From JBFHNV01 sp965365655 (GTDB lineage: Bacteria > Pseudomonadota > Gammaproteobacteria > HK1), in NCBI GenBank assembly GCA_965365655.1, contig CBDUCN010000037.1, positions 1 to 23,885 on the forward strand: DNA of 23,885 nucleotides, in the 5' to 3' direction. Position numbers and translations under genes: made by a program. Positions 1 through 10,398 of this stretch are shown here, piece by piece; positions within the stretch are counted from its first letter, which is position 1; the number at the start of each line of letters is the position of its first letter. The notes beneath the pieces are model-generated. The model worked only from the letters and a program-made list of their open reading frames with translations. It was not told the DNA's origin and searched no databases.

Positions 1-1494
<1,494 letters not shown>

Positions 1495-1521
1495 TCGAGA
1501 GCGGGGCGCGCGCGGGACGCG

Positions 1522-2529
1522 TCAGCCGCCGGTCTTCGTCCGCTTCTCGATGTACTCGCCCAGGTCGCGCAGCAGGTGGCTGGTCGGGAACGGGCGCCCG
1601 TCCACGAACAGCGTCGGCGTGGCCGTCACGCCCAGGCGCCGTCCCTCGCGCTCGGCGGCCTGCACGCCGACGCGGTGCGACGGGTCCTTCATGCACGCGG
1701 TGAAGCGTTCCAGATCCAGGCCCAGCGCCGTCGCGAGCTCCAGCGGCGAATCCTCGCCCAGCGTGCCCTGGCGGGCATAGGCCGCGTCGTGATAATCCCA
1801 GAACCGTCCCTGGGCCTGGGCGCACGCCGCCCCGTAGGCCACGCGCCGCGAGATCCCCGATGAGTTGATCGGGAAGTCCATGTGCACCAGCTTCACCTTG
1901 CCCGGGTACTGCTCGATGATCTGGTTCATCAGCGGCACGGCGCGCGCGCAGTTCGGGCACTGGTAGTCGGCGAACTCCACGACCGTGATCGGCGCCGACG
2001 GGTCGCCCTTCACCGGCCGGCCGCGGGTGTCGATGGCGAGCGGCGGCATCCGGGGCTCTTCGAGGCGCAGCGCGAAGCCGCCCTCGGACTTGATTCTCGC
2101 GACCACCTCCGCGCGCTTTCTGAGCCGGGCCTCGCGCAGCAGGTACTGGCGGATGCGGGGTGCGACCTCCTCCAGCGACTGCGGGATCCGGTCACGGTTG
2201 CTCTGATAGAACTGCTGCACCGCCGCCTCGTCCGGCTCGGGCACGGCCAGCAGCTCGGCGCCGACCTCGCGCACCGGCCGCGCCTGGCGCTGCGCCTCGC
2301 GCTCCGCGTAGACGTCGAACACCATCTCGTCGACGAGGTCGCGAAGCTCGCGGTGCTGCTCCGTGAGCATCGCACCGTAGAGCTGGCGCATGCGGGCGGA
2401 CAGGTCCTCGGGCCGCCACGTGCGGCCGTCGAACTCGAACAGCGGCGGCCCCGGCTCCTGAGCGGGCGCCGTGGGCGGAAGCGCGGTGCCGGCGGCGAGC
2501 AGCACCAGGGCGAGCAGGCGGGTCGGCAT
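1522..2529 (-). CDS. Periplasmic DsbA-like thiol oxidoreductase with N-terminal helical domain
   Basis: Predicted exported disulfide oxidoreductase of 335 aa. The ATG at 2529 is chosen because AGGAG lies 11 nt upstream (2541-2545) and the protein then begins with a signal peptide (MPTRLLALVLLAAG, likely cut near APAQ); an upstream in-frame start at 2562 would spoil this. Residues about 36-150 are charged and helical (RQLYGAMLTEQHRELRDLVDEMVF), reminiscent of the SurA/PpiC N-terminal chaperone fold, with no PPIase domain. Residues about 172-330 are a DsbA/DSBA-like thioredoxin domain with ADYQCPNC (C191, C194), the inserted helical region, and the cis-proline loop TATPTLF (P305). The CPNC dipeptide differs from the CPHC of classical DsbA. 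It could act as an oxidase or as a DsbG/DsbC-like isomerase-chaperone; the fold is clear, the redox direction is not. Confidence 0.9.
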   Translation of the reverse strand: MPTRLLALVLLAAGTALPPTAPAQEPGPPLFEFDGRTWRPEDLSARMRQLYGAMLTEQHRELRDLVDEMVFDVYAEREAQRQARPVREVGAELLAVPEPDEAAVQQFYQSNRDRIPQSLEEVAPRIRQYLLREARLRKRAEVVARIKSEGGFALRLEEPRMPPLAIDTRGRPVKGDPSAPITVVEFADYQCPNCARAVPLMNQIIEQYPGKVKLVHMDFPINSSGISRRVAYGAACAQAQGRFWDYHDAAYARQGTLGEDSPLELATALGLDLERFTACMKDPSHRVGVQAAEREGRRLGVTATPTLFVDGRPFPTSHLLRDLGEYIEKRTKTGG

Positions 2530-2663
2530 GGGCGGTCGGTCTCCTGGCGCGCGGGAGACCAAGGATAGCCTCCGGTCACGCCCGCGCCCGTCCGCTCATC
2601 GGTCGCCCGCGCGCGCCCGTCTCCCCGCATCGTGCGCCGCGGCGCGCGGTGTACCATCGACCG

Positions 2664-3479
2664 ATGCCCACCGCGTCCGCGTCCCGCCGAGCCGCCGCCG
2701 GCGCCTGCCTGCTCGTGCTGCTCGCCGCGACGCCGCCGGCCGAAGCCGCCGGCGAGCTCGTGCCGCACGTCGCGCACTATCGGCTGGACCTGCGTCCGGG
2801 GCACGGCGCGGGCGACGTGGTCGCGGTGAAGGGGCGCCTCGAGGTGCGCTTCGAGTCGTCCTGCGACGGCTGGCGACTGGAGCAGTCGCTGGGCTTCCGG
2901 ATGCTCGCGCAGGACGGTTCCGGCCTCGAGCACCTCGCGCACCTGGTCGGATTCGAGGAGCGCGACGGTACGAGCTTCACGTTCGACACCCGCACCTGGG
3001 AGGACCGCGACCTGGTGGAGAAGGTGTCCGGGGTCGTCACGCGCGACCCGGTGAGCGGCGCGGTGACCGTGCGCTACGCCGAGCCGGAGCCCGTGCGCGA
3101 GGCGCTGCCGGCGGACACCGTGTTCCCGGGGCAGCACGTGGAGCAGGTGCTCGCGGCGGCGCGGGCGGGGGAGCGCCGCGTGCTGCGCACGCTGTTCGAC
3201 GGCTCCACCGCGGAGAACCCGTACGAGGTGTCGGCGTGGATCGGCGCGCCGGTCGAGCCGGCCGACGGCGACCCGGAGCCGCTGCGCGGCCGGCGCTCGT
3301 GGCCGGTGCGGCTCGCGTACTTCGAGCTGGGCGCGGTGGAGCCGCGGTCGGATTTCGAGATGAGCGTGCGCCTGTTCGACAACGGGATCGCGGGCGACAT
3401 GATCTACGACTACGACGGCTTCGCGATCGACGTCACGCTGGAGCACGTCGAGGTGCTGCCGGCGCCGCGCTGCCGCTGA
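2664..3479 (+). CDS. EipB-family (DUF1849) periplasmic cell-envelope integrity protein
   Basis: A 271-aa exported protein of the DUF1849/EipB family, known from Brucella as a periplasmic beta-spiral protein needed for envelope integrity. A signal peptide is visible (RRAAAGACLLVLLAATPPAEAA), followed by the family opening LVPHVAHYRLDL, the SSCDGW segment, a long beta-rich body and the DTVFPGQHVEQVLAAARAGERR stretch. C67 and the penultimate residue C270 match in placement the cysteine pair that forms a disulfide in EipB. ATG 2664 is preferred over an upstream GTG at 2649 because it directly precedes the signal peptide; there is no clear Shine-Dalgarno. A TACCAT hexamer at 2652-2657 sits so close that, if it is a -10 box, the mRNA would be nearly leaderless. 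It is divergent from the DsbA-like gene, a sensible neighbour for a disulfide-bearing periplasmic protein. Confidence 0.88.
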   Translation: MPTASASRRAAAGACLLVLLAATPPAEAAGELVPHVAHYRLDLRPGHGAGDVVAVKGRLEVRFESSCDGWRLEQSLGFRMLAQDGSGLEHLAHLVGFEERDGTSFTFDTRTWEDRDLVEKVSGVVTRDPVSGAVTVRYAEPEPVREALPADTVFPGQHVEQVLAAARAGERRVLRTLFDGSTAENPYEVSAWIGAPVEPADGDPEPLRGRRSWPVRLAYFELGAVEPRSDFEMSVRLFDNGIAGDMIYDYDGFAIDVTLEHVEVLPAPRCR

Positions 3480-3482
3480 CGG

Positions 3483-3520
3483 CCCCGGCAGGCATGCCGC
3501 CGCCGCGGCAACGGCCGGGG
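3483..3520. other. Inverted repeat between two convergent genes
   Basis: CCCCGGC (3483-3489) pairs with GCCGGGG (3514-3520), with a GCATGC palindrome and a GC-rich stretch between the arms. It lies in the 45-nt gap between the converging EipB-family and TauE/SafE genes, so it could end or stabilise either transcript. There is no T-run on either strand, so it is not a classical rho-independent terminator. Confidence 0.3.
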
Positions 3521-3524
3521 TCGC

Positions 3525-4277
3525 TCAGCCCAGCGTGCCGCGGCGCATCAGGTTCAGCCCGACGAGCACCAGCATCACCAGCAGCGTGTTGCGGAACACC
3601 CGCTCGCTGATGCGCTGGCGCAGCCACTGGCCGACGGCCATCCCCGCGAGCAGCGGCACGGTGGCCGCCGCGGACCACGCGAGCTCGCGCGTCCCCGCGA
3701 CGCCGTATCCCGTCAGCGTCGCGCCGAGGATGACCCCGCTCGCGAGGTAGATCGACGCGATGGTGCCGACGAACTCCTCCTTGCGCAGATCCAGGGACAC
3801 CAGGAACACGATCACCGGCGGGCCGAAGATCCCGGACATGCCGCCGAGGACGCCGCCGGCGAGACCGCAGCCGGCGCCGGCCACGGCCTGGTGGCGCACC
3901 GGCACCCGCATGCGCACCCGGGTCAGCTCGAGCAGCGCGAAGGTGAGCACCACCAGCCCCAGCAGCACCATCAGCAGGCGCTGGTCTACGCTGGTGAGCA
4001 TGCCGCCGCCGATCACGGTCCCCGCGAGCATCGCGAGCAGCAGCGCGGCGAAGCGGCGGCAGGTCGCGAGGAAGATGCCGCTCGCGAGCGCCTGCCAGGT
4101 GTTGGCGACGATGATCGGCACCGGCAGCAGCGCCACCGCATGGGGCACCGGCAGGACCAGCGAGAGCAGCGAGATCCCGACGAGCGGGATCCCGATCCCC
4201 AGCGCCCCCTTGACGAGGCCCGCGAGCGCCATCGCGAACCCGCACCAGGCGAGGGTGAGTGTCGAGAGGCCGTCCAC
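3525..4277 (-). CDS. TauE/SafE-family membrane exporter (sulfite/organic anion exporter type)
   Basis: A 250-aa polytopic inner-membrane protein with about eight hydrophobic segments. The two halves carry the related loops expected of the TauE/SafE duplication: GLVKGALGIGIPLVG (from residue 20) and LAGGVLGGMSGIFGPPVIVFL (from about residue 139). Characterised members export sulfite, sulfoacetate or other sulfur-containing anions during taurine and sulfonate breakdown; many others have no known substrate. The frame begins at a GTG (4277) with no clear Shine-Dalgarno. It is 44 nt downstream of the ligase alpha subunit, on the same strand and without an intervening terminator, so it is probably the last gene of the acylating aldehyde dehydrogenase-ligase operon. 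That context makes export of an anionic by-product plausible, but the substrate is inferred. Confidence 0.88.
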   Translation of the reverse strand: MDGLSTLTLAWCGFAMALAGLVKGALGIGIPLVGISLLSLVLPVPHAVALLPVPIIVANTWQALASGIFLATCRRFAALLLAMLAGTVIGGGMLTSVDQRLLMVLLGLVVLTFALLELTRVRMRVPVRHQAVAGAGCGLAGGVLGGMSGIFGPPVIVFLVSLDLRKEEFVGTIASIYLASGVILGATLTGYGVAGTRELAWSAAATVPLLAGMAVGQWLRQRISERVFRNTLLVMLVLVGLNLMRRGTLG

Positions 4278-4321
4278 GCGACGCCGTCAGGCGCTGCGCG
4301 CCGCGCGTCGGCCGAGGAGCG

Positions 4322-5191
4322 TCAGGCCAGCATCTCGGTGAGCGCCGCGCCGACCTCGGACGGCGTGTCCAGCACGCGCGCGCCCGCCGCCTCGAGGGCG
4401 CTGCGCTTCGACGCGTAGGTGCCGCGCTCGCCCATCACGATCGCCCCCGCGTGCCCCATCTTCTTGCCCGGCGGCGCGGCGCGTCCGGCCATGAACGCCA
4501 CCACCGGCTTGTCCATGCCGGCGGCGTACTCGGCGGCGTCCTCCTCCATCGCCCCTCCGATCTCGCCGACGAGCACCACGGCGTCGGTGCCGGGATCGGC
4601 GTCCAGCGTCTCCAGCGCGTCGCGGGTGGTGGTGCCGATGACGGGATCGCCGCCGATCCCGATGAACGCCGACTCGCCGAAGCCCGCCTGCACGAGATTC
4701 AGGCACACCAGCGTGCCCAGGCTGCCGCTTCGCGACACCACGCCGACGCGACCCGGGGTGAAGATGTCGCGCTCGAAGGCCGGCATGAAGCCGACGAAGC
4801 ATTCCCCCGGCGTGACCTGCCCGGCGGTGTTGGGTCCCAGGATGCGGGCGCCCGCCTCGCGCGCCGCGGCCATCACGTACATCACGTCCTGCACGGGAAT
4901 GTGCTCGGTGAGCACCACCAGCTTGCGGCAGCCCGCCTCGATGGCGTCGAGCGCCGCGGCCTTGCAGCCCATCGGAGGGATGAACAGCACGGTCACGTCG
5001 AAGCCGCCGTGCTCCATCGCGTCCTTCGCGCTCGCATGCACCGGCACCCCGCAGTGCTGCGTGCCCGCCTTGCGCGGGTTCACCCCGCCCACGACGCGCG
5101 TGCCGTACTCCTGCATCCGCTCCGTCCAGAAGGTGCCCTGCTTGCCGGTGATTCCCTGCACCAGGACGCGATCGCTGCCGCGGACGATCAT
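4322..5191 (-). CDS. SucD-like alpha subunit of an ADP/GDP-forming acyl-CoA ligase
   Basis: 289 aa, the usual SucD length. The CoA-binding Rossmann domain opens with RVLVQGITGKQGTFWTERMQEYGT. The C-terminal ligase domain carries the catalytic phosphohistidine loop GKKMGHAGA (H247) and the VLVGEIGG glutamate (E210). It works with the beta subunit encoded immediately upstream; the beta stop and the alpha ATG (5189-5191) are 1 nt apart, indicating coupling. Reaction class: carboxylate + CoA + NTP to acyl-CoA + NDP + Pi, reversible. The neighbours argue against the TCA-cycle enzyme: no sucAB, lpd, mdh or sdh is nearby. Instead an acylating aldehyde dehydrogenase precedes it and an anion exporter follows. 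MtkA (malate-CoA ligase) and the alpha subunit of sulfoacetate-CoA ligase belong to the same fold group. Fold and chemistry are secure, the carboxylate is not. Confidence 0.9.
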   Translation of the reverse strand: MIVRGSDRVLVQGITGKQGTFWTERMQEYGTRVVGGVNPRKAGTQHCGVPVHASAKDAMEHGGFDVTVLFIPPMGCKAAALDAIEAGCRKLVVLTEHIPVQDVMYVMAAAREAGARILGPNTAGQVTPGECFVGFMPAFERDIFTPGRVGVVSRSGSLGTLVCLNLVQAGFGESAFIGIGGDPVIGTTTRDALETLDADPGTDAVVLVGEIGGAMEEDAAEYAAGMDKPVVAFMAGRAAPPGKKMGHAGAIVMGERGTYASKRSALEAAGARVLDTPSEVGAALTEMLA

Positions 5192-5192
5192 C

Positions 5193-6362
5193 TCACGAAG
5201 TCTCCGCCGCAGCCGCGATGGCGGCCGTGATGGCGTCGTCCATCGTCGGGTACGCGTCCACGCCGAGGCGATCGCGAAGCATCGCGCGCGCCTCGGCGGC
5301 GCCGGTGCCGTGGATCGAGAAGAACATCGGCACCGACGGCTTCAGGGTGTCCACCGCGTCGAGCACGCCGCCGGTCATGACGTCGGTGCGCGCGAATGCG
5401 CCGCAGAAGTTCACGACCAGGGACTTCACCTTCGGGTCGTCGAGCACCAGCGCGAGCGCCGGGGTCGCCTTGGTGTACGCCTCGCCGCCGATCTCCAGGA
5501 AGTTCGCGGCGCGCCCGCCCAGGTGCGCGATCACGTCCATCGTGGTCATGGTCAGGCCGGCGCCGTTGGCCAGCACGCCGACGTCGCCGTCGAGCGCGAT
5601 GTACTTCAGCCCCAGGTCGCGCCCGCGCGCCTCGAGGTCGGTGAGCCGATCCGGCGTGCCGCGCGCCGCCAGCGCCTCGCGGCGCGGCAGCGCCGAGTCG
5701 TCCACCGTCAGCTTGCAGTCCAGCGCGACCACGCGGCCGTCGGCGAGGCGGGCCAGCGGGTTGATCTCCAGCAGCTCCGCGTCGCTGTCCGCGTAGGCCG
5801 CGTACAGGCGCACCAGCACGTCGGCCACCGCGTCGCCGGCGCCGTCGAGCTCCAGGCCGGCCAGCAGCGCCGCGGCGTCGGCGCGGGAGAACCCGCGGCG
5901 CACGTCCACCGTCGCGCGGCGCAGCGCGTGCGGGCTCTCGGCAGCGATGGTCTCGATGTCCATGCCGCCCACCGCCGAGCACAGCACCAGCGGGCTCTTG
6001 GTGGCCGGGTCGTTGAGCACCGCCGCGTAGAGCTCCGCGGCGATCGGCGCCTGCTCCTCCACGAGCACCGTCTCCACCGTGTGGCCGCCGATGCTCATGC
6101 CCAGGATCGCCGCCGCGTGCGCGCGTGCCTCCTCGGCGCTGGCGGCGAGCCGGATGCCGCCCGCCTTGCCGCGCTTGCCGGTCGGCACCTGCGCCTTGAC
6201 CACGCACGGGCCGAGCTCCCGCGCGGCGGCGGCGGCCTCGTCGGGGGTGAGCGCGAGCCGGCCCGCGGGCGTCGCGATGCCCGCGTCGCGCAGCAGCGGC
6301 TTGGCGGCGGCCTCGGTGAAGTTCACGGCCGGGGCGCCCGCGGCGCGCGCCGGCGCCCGCAC
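5193..6362 (-). CDS. SucC-like ATP-grasp beta subunit of an ADP/GDP-forming acyl-CoA ligase
   Basis: 389 aa as opened at GTG 6362, 4 nt after the preceding stop. An internal GTG at 6326 gives the more canonical SucC start MNFTEAAAKPLL and is a real alternative; neither has a good Shine-Dalgarno. Domains: N-terminal ATP-grasp (VVKAQVPTGKRGKAGGI near residue 55-70, nucleotide/metal motif LEINPLARL), then the C-terminal ligase domain with LANGAGLTMTTMDVI, NFLEIGG and NFCGAFARTDVMTGG. The last replaces the NIFGGI-R-CD type sequence common in TCA SucC, which suggests a divergent paralogue. It forms the ligase with the downstream alpha subunit. Translation is probably coupled to the aldehyde dehydrogenase upstream. 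Confidence 0.9.
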   Translation of the reverse strand: MRAPARAAGAPAVNFTEAAAKPLLRDAGIATPAGRLALTPDEAAAAARELGPCVVKAQVPTGKRGKAGGIRLAASAEEARAHAAAILGMSIGGHTVETVLVEEQAPIAAELYAAVLNDPATKSPLVLCSAVGGMDIETIAAESPHALRRATVDVRRGFSRADAAALLAGLELDGAGDAVADVLVRLYAAYADSDAELLEINPLARLADGRVVALDCKLTVDDSALPRREALAARGTPDRLTDLEARGRDLGLKYIALDGDVGVLANGAGLTMTTMDVIAHLGGRAANFLEIGGEAYTKATPALALVLDDPKVKSLVVNFCGAFARTDVMTGGVLDAVDTLKPSVPMFFSIHGTGAAEARAMLRDRLGVDAYPTMDDAITAAIAAAAETS

Positions 6363-6366
6363 GGCC

Positions 6367-7782
6367 TCACTGGCCGTACTTCCGCAGGTACGCGCCGAAC
6401 AGCGATTCCTCGGACGGGCGGTCTTCAGGGATCACCCGGCACAGGTGGGTGACGTTCAGGAAGTGCTTGTACGACAGGTTCTCGCTGATGCTGTTGCCCT
6501 GCCAGGTGCCGCAGCCCATCGACAGCGTGAAGTTGAGGCCGCTGTCGAAGCCGCCGCCGTTGCCGAAGGTGTGGGCCATGTTCACCAGCACCCGGACGAC
6601 GTCCAGGCGCTCCGCCAGCCACGCGGCGTGCTCCGGCTCGCGGGTGTGGATGCCCATGGAGTGCCCCTTGCCCTTGAACTCGAGGATGCGGCGCACCTGC
6701 TCCGCGGCGGCTTCGAGGTCCGGCGCGCGGTAGACCGTGAGCACCAGCGACAGCTTCTCGTCGGAGAACGGGTGGTCGGGGCCGACCCCGGTCTCCTCGA
6801 CCAGGAAGAAGCGCGCCGACCGCGCGCTGTCGGGCAGCCCCGCCTCGCGCGCGATCACCGCCGCGTCCTTCGCGATCAGCTTGCGGTTGAGCTTGCCGTC
6901 CACCCACAGCGCGTCCTGCAGGGCCTGCTTGTGCGCCGGGTCCGCCATCCACGCGCCGGCGCGTTCCAGCGCCGCGATGGCCTCGTCATAGACCGCGTCC
7001 AGGATCACGAGGGAGTTCTCCGACGAGCACGAGGTCGCGTTGTCGAAGGTCTTCGACGCGCAGATCTTCTTCGCCGCGTCGTCGAGGTCGGCGCTCGCGT
7101 CGACGATCACGGGCACGTTGCCCGCGCCGACGCCGATCGCCGGCGTGCCGCTGGAGTACGCCGCGCGCACGTTGTTCTGCGACCCGGTGACGACGAGCAG
7201 GTCGCACGCGCCCATCAGCGCGTGAGTGACGCTCTTCGTGACCGGCGGCGGCAGCACCTGGACGAGGTCCGGCGGCGCGCCGATCTTCTCGAGCTCGGCG
7301 CGCATCAGCTCCACGGTGCGCGTCGTCGTGGCGAGCCCGGCGGGCGAGGGCGCGATGATGATCGCGTTGCGGCCCTTGACCGCCATCATCGCCTTGTTCA
7401 CCGGCGTCGCGGCCGGGTTGGTCGACGGCGTGATCGCCGCGACCACGCCGACCGGCTTCGCGTACTTCACGATGCCGAGCTCGGGACATTCCTCGATCAC
7501 GCCCACCGACTTCGCGCGCGACAGGTCGCGCAGCGTGCCGAAGGTCTTGCGCGTGTTCTTCGTGATCTTGTCGTCGACGTTGCCGAGCCCGGTGTCGGCA
7601 ACGGCCATCTCGGCCAGCGCGCGCGCATGCTCGGGCTTGTAGATGGACCACGCGAGCGCGGTGACGGCTTCGTCGGTGCGCGCCTGGTCGGCGTCGGCGA
7701 AGGCGTCCATCGCGGCGCGCGCTCGGGCGACGAGATCGTCCACCACGGCGGCCTCGTCGGGTCGTCTCACGGCGCTGCTCAC
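6367..7782 (-). CDS. CoA-acylating aldehyde dehydrogenase, SauS/EutE-like
   Basis: 471 aa. The GTG at 7780-7782 is chosen because GGAGG (7790-7794) lies 7 nt upstream and the N-terminus then has family length; the frame stays open further upstream to 7902. It interconverts an acyl-CoA and its aldehyde with NAD(P)H. Seen: TPSTNPAATPVNKAMMAVKGRN (residues about 119-139), the IGVGAGNVPV loop, and the catalytic Cys in ATSCSSENS (C252), which lacks the general-base glutamate arrangement of hydrolytic ALDHs and is typical of the acetaldehyde/propionaldehyde/sulfoacetaldehyde (SauS) acylating group. The rest (GHSMGIHTRE, HTFGNGGGFDSG, GCGTWQGNS) is intact. It is the first gene of an operon with a SucCD-like ligase. 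No bacterial-microcompartment targeting helix or shell gene is present. SauS is my favoured comparison; EutE/PduP-like or succinate-semialdehyde-forming enzymes are alternatives. Confidence 0.88.
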   Translation of the reverse strand: MSSAVRRPDEAAVVDDLVARARAAMDAFADADQARTDEAVTALAWSIYKPEHARALAEMAVADTGLGNVDDKITKNTRKTFGTLRDLSRAKSVGVIEECPELGIVKYAKPVGVVAAITPSTNPAATPVNKAMMAVKGRNAIIIAPSPAGLATTTRTVELMRAELEKIGAPPDLVQVLPPPVTKSVTHALMGACDLLVVTGSQNNVRAAYSSGTPAIGVGAGNVPVIVDASADLDDAAKKICASKTFDNATSCSSENSLVILDAVYDEAIAALERAGAWMADPAHKQALQDALWVDGKLNRKLIAKDAAVIAREAGLPDSARSARFFLVEETGVGPDHPFSDEKLSLVLTVYRAPDLEAAAEQVRRILEFKGKGHSMGIHTREPEHAAWLAERLDVVRVLVNMAHTFGNGGGFDSGLNFTLSMGCGTWQGNSISENLSYKHFLNVTHLCRVIPEDRPSEESLFGAYLRKYGQ

Positions 7783-7874
7783 AAGGGGTCCTCCCGGCGT
7801 CACCTGATGCGCGGCCATGCGGCCGCGGCGCGTGCGTCTCGCGGCTCGTGCTTCACGGGCCGGCACGCTGAGGG

Positions 7875-7890
7875 CCACCGTGCACGGTGG
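7875..7890. promoter_or_regulatory. Perfect 16-bp palindrome, candidate operator
   Basis: CCACCGTGCACGGTGG is its own reverse complement over all 16 bases. It lies about 20-35 nt downstream of the predicted transcription start of the aldehyde dehydrogenase operon, inside its leader. A dimeric repressor site is the simplest reading; a leader hairpin is also possible. Confidence 0.5.
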
Positions 7891-7917
7891 ACGATCGAGC
7901 ACGGGGCGCGGCGGGAA

Positions 7918-7945
7918 CCTATAGAGCGCCTCGTCGCAGTGTCAA
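7918..7945 (-). promoter_or_regulatory. Sigma-70-type promoter for the aldehyde dehydrogenase-ligase operon
   Basis: Read on the minus strand: TTGACA (7940-7945, perfect consensus), a 16-nt spacer, then TATAGG (7918-7923). Transcription would start near 7911, leaving a leader of about 130 nt before the GTG at 7782. The quality of both boxes stands out in such GC-rich DNA. Confidence 0.65.
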
Positions 7946-8183
7946 GCGACGCGCCCCGCGCACGCCGGCCGAACGTTAACGCTCGGACATGCTGCCCGAC
8001 GCTCGCGTATGTTGCAGCGCGACAACGGAACGCCCGGCCGCGCGACCGCGTCGCCGCGCGTCACACGTGTTCACGGCGAAGCTTCGTGATGCGCGCCGCA
8101 GGCCTTCGCGCGCCGTCGTGACGCGGTGCAATAAACCCGACAATTTCGAGGGTTTTTCGCATCCTGGAAACGCATTCCCTCGA

Positions 8184-8212
8184 TTGACATTTTTCGAGCC
8201 TGAACCTACGGT
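8184..8212 (+). promoter_or_regulatory. Sigma-70-type promoter for the ABC transporter operon
   Basis: TTGACA (8184-8189, perfect consensus), a 17-nt spacer, then TACGGT (8207-8212). Transcription would start near 8219, about 55 nt before the GTG start of the first ATPase gene. The -35 box lies between the arms of a CTCGA/TCGAG inverted repeat. Confidence 0.6.
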
Positions 8213-8273
8213 TGCCCGCCGAGGAGACATGGGACCCCGTTCGAGAGGTCCCTTTGATAACGAAGGAAACCCC

Positions 8274-10309
<2,036 letters not shown>

Positions 10310-10398
10310 CCGAAGTAGACTCGAATCCGTGCCGCGGGGACTGGGAGGTCGCCGCGGGAGCTGGATAGAACCCAAGAAGACCGAAGGAGGAGAAACAT

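Larger units (their letters stand above)
7783..8273. other. Divergent regulatory region between two operons (491 nt)
   Basis: No convincing gene lies here. It holds the leader and promoter of the minus-strand aldehyde dehydrogenase operon, a 16-bp palindrome, a short CGTTAACG palindrome (7974-7981), and the plus-strand promoter of the ABC transporter. The stretch 8128-8215 is distinctly AT-richer than the rest of the window. CTCGA (8179-8183) and TCGAG (8194-8198) form a small inverted repeat around the transporter's -35 box, a possible operator. Confidence 0.6.

Noticed and set aside
1495..1521. Terminator between the convergent metH and DsbA-like genes
   Set aside because: The 27-nt gap has GCG repeats but no stem-loop with a T-run on either strand.
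4419..6452. A 677-codon plus-strand open frame opposite the ligase genes
   Set aside because: It is antisense to two genes with intact SucC and SucD motifs and its translation is low-complexity Arg/His/Ala. High third-position GC creates such shadow frames.
6367..7782. Bacterial microcompartment (ethanolamine or propanediol type) association
   Set aside because: The acylating dehydrogenase suggested it, but there are no shell proteins, no diol dehydratase or ammonia-lyase, and no amphipathic targeting helix at the N-terminus.
7783..7902. N-terminal extension of the aldehyde dehydrogenase frame up to 7902
   Set aside because: The extra 40 residues are Arg/Ala-rich, resemble no targeting peptide, and would overlap the 16-bp palindrome. 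The GTG at 7782 has GGAGG at ideal spacing.
6079..8121. A 680-codon plus-strand open frame opposite the aldehyde dehydrogenase
   Set aside because: Same shadow pattern: no recognisable domain, and the minus strand holds an intact enzyme with catalytic Cys and a ribosome site.
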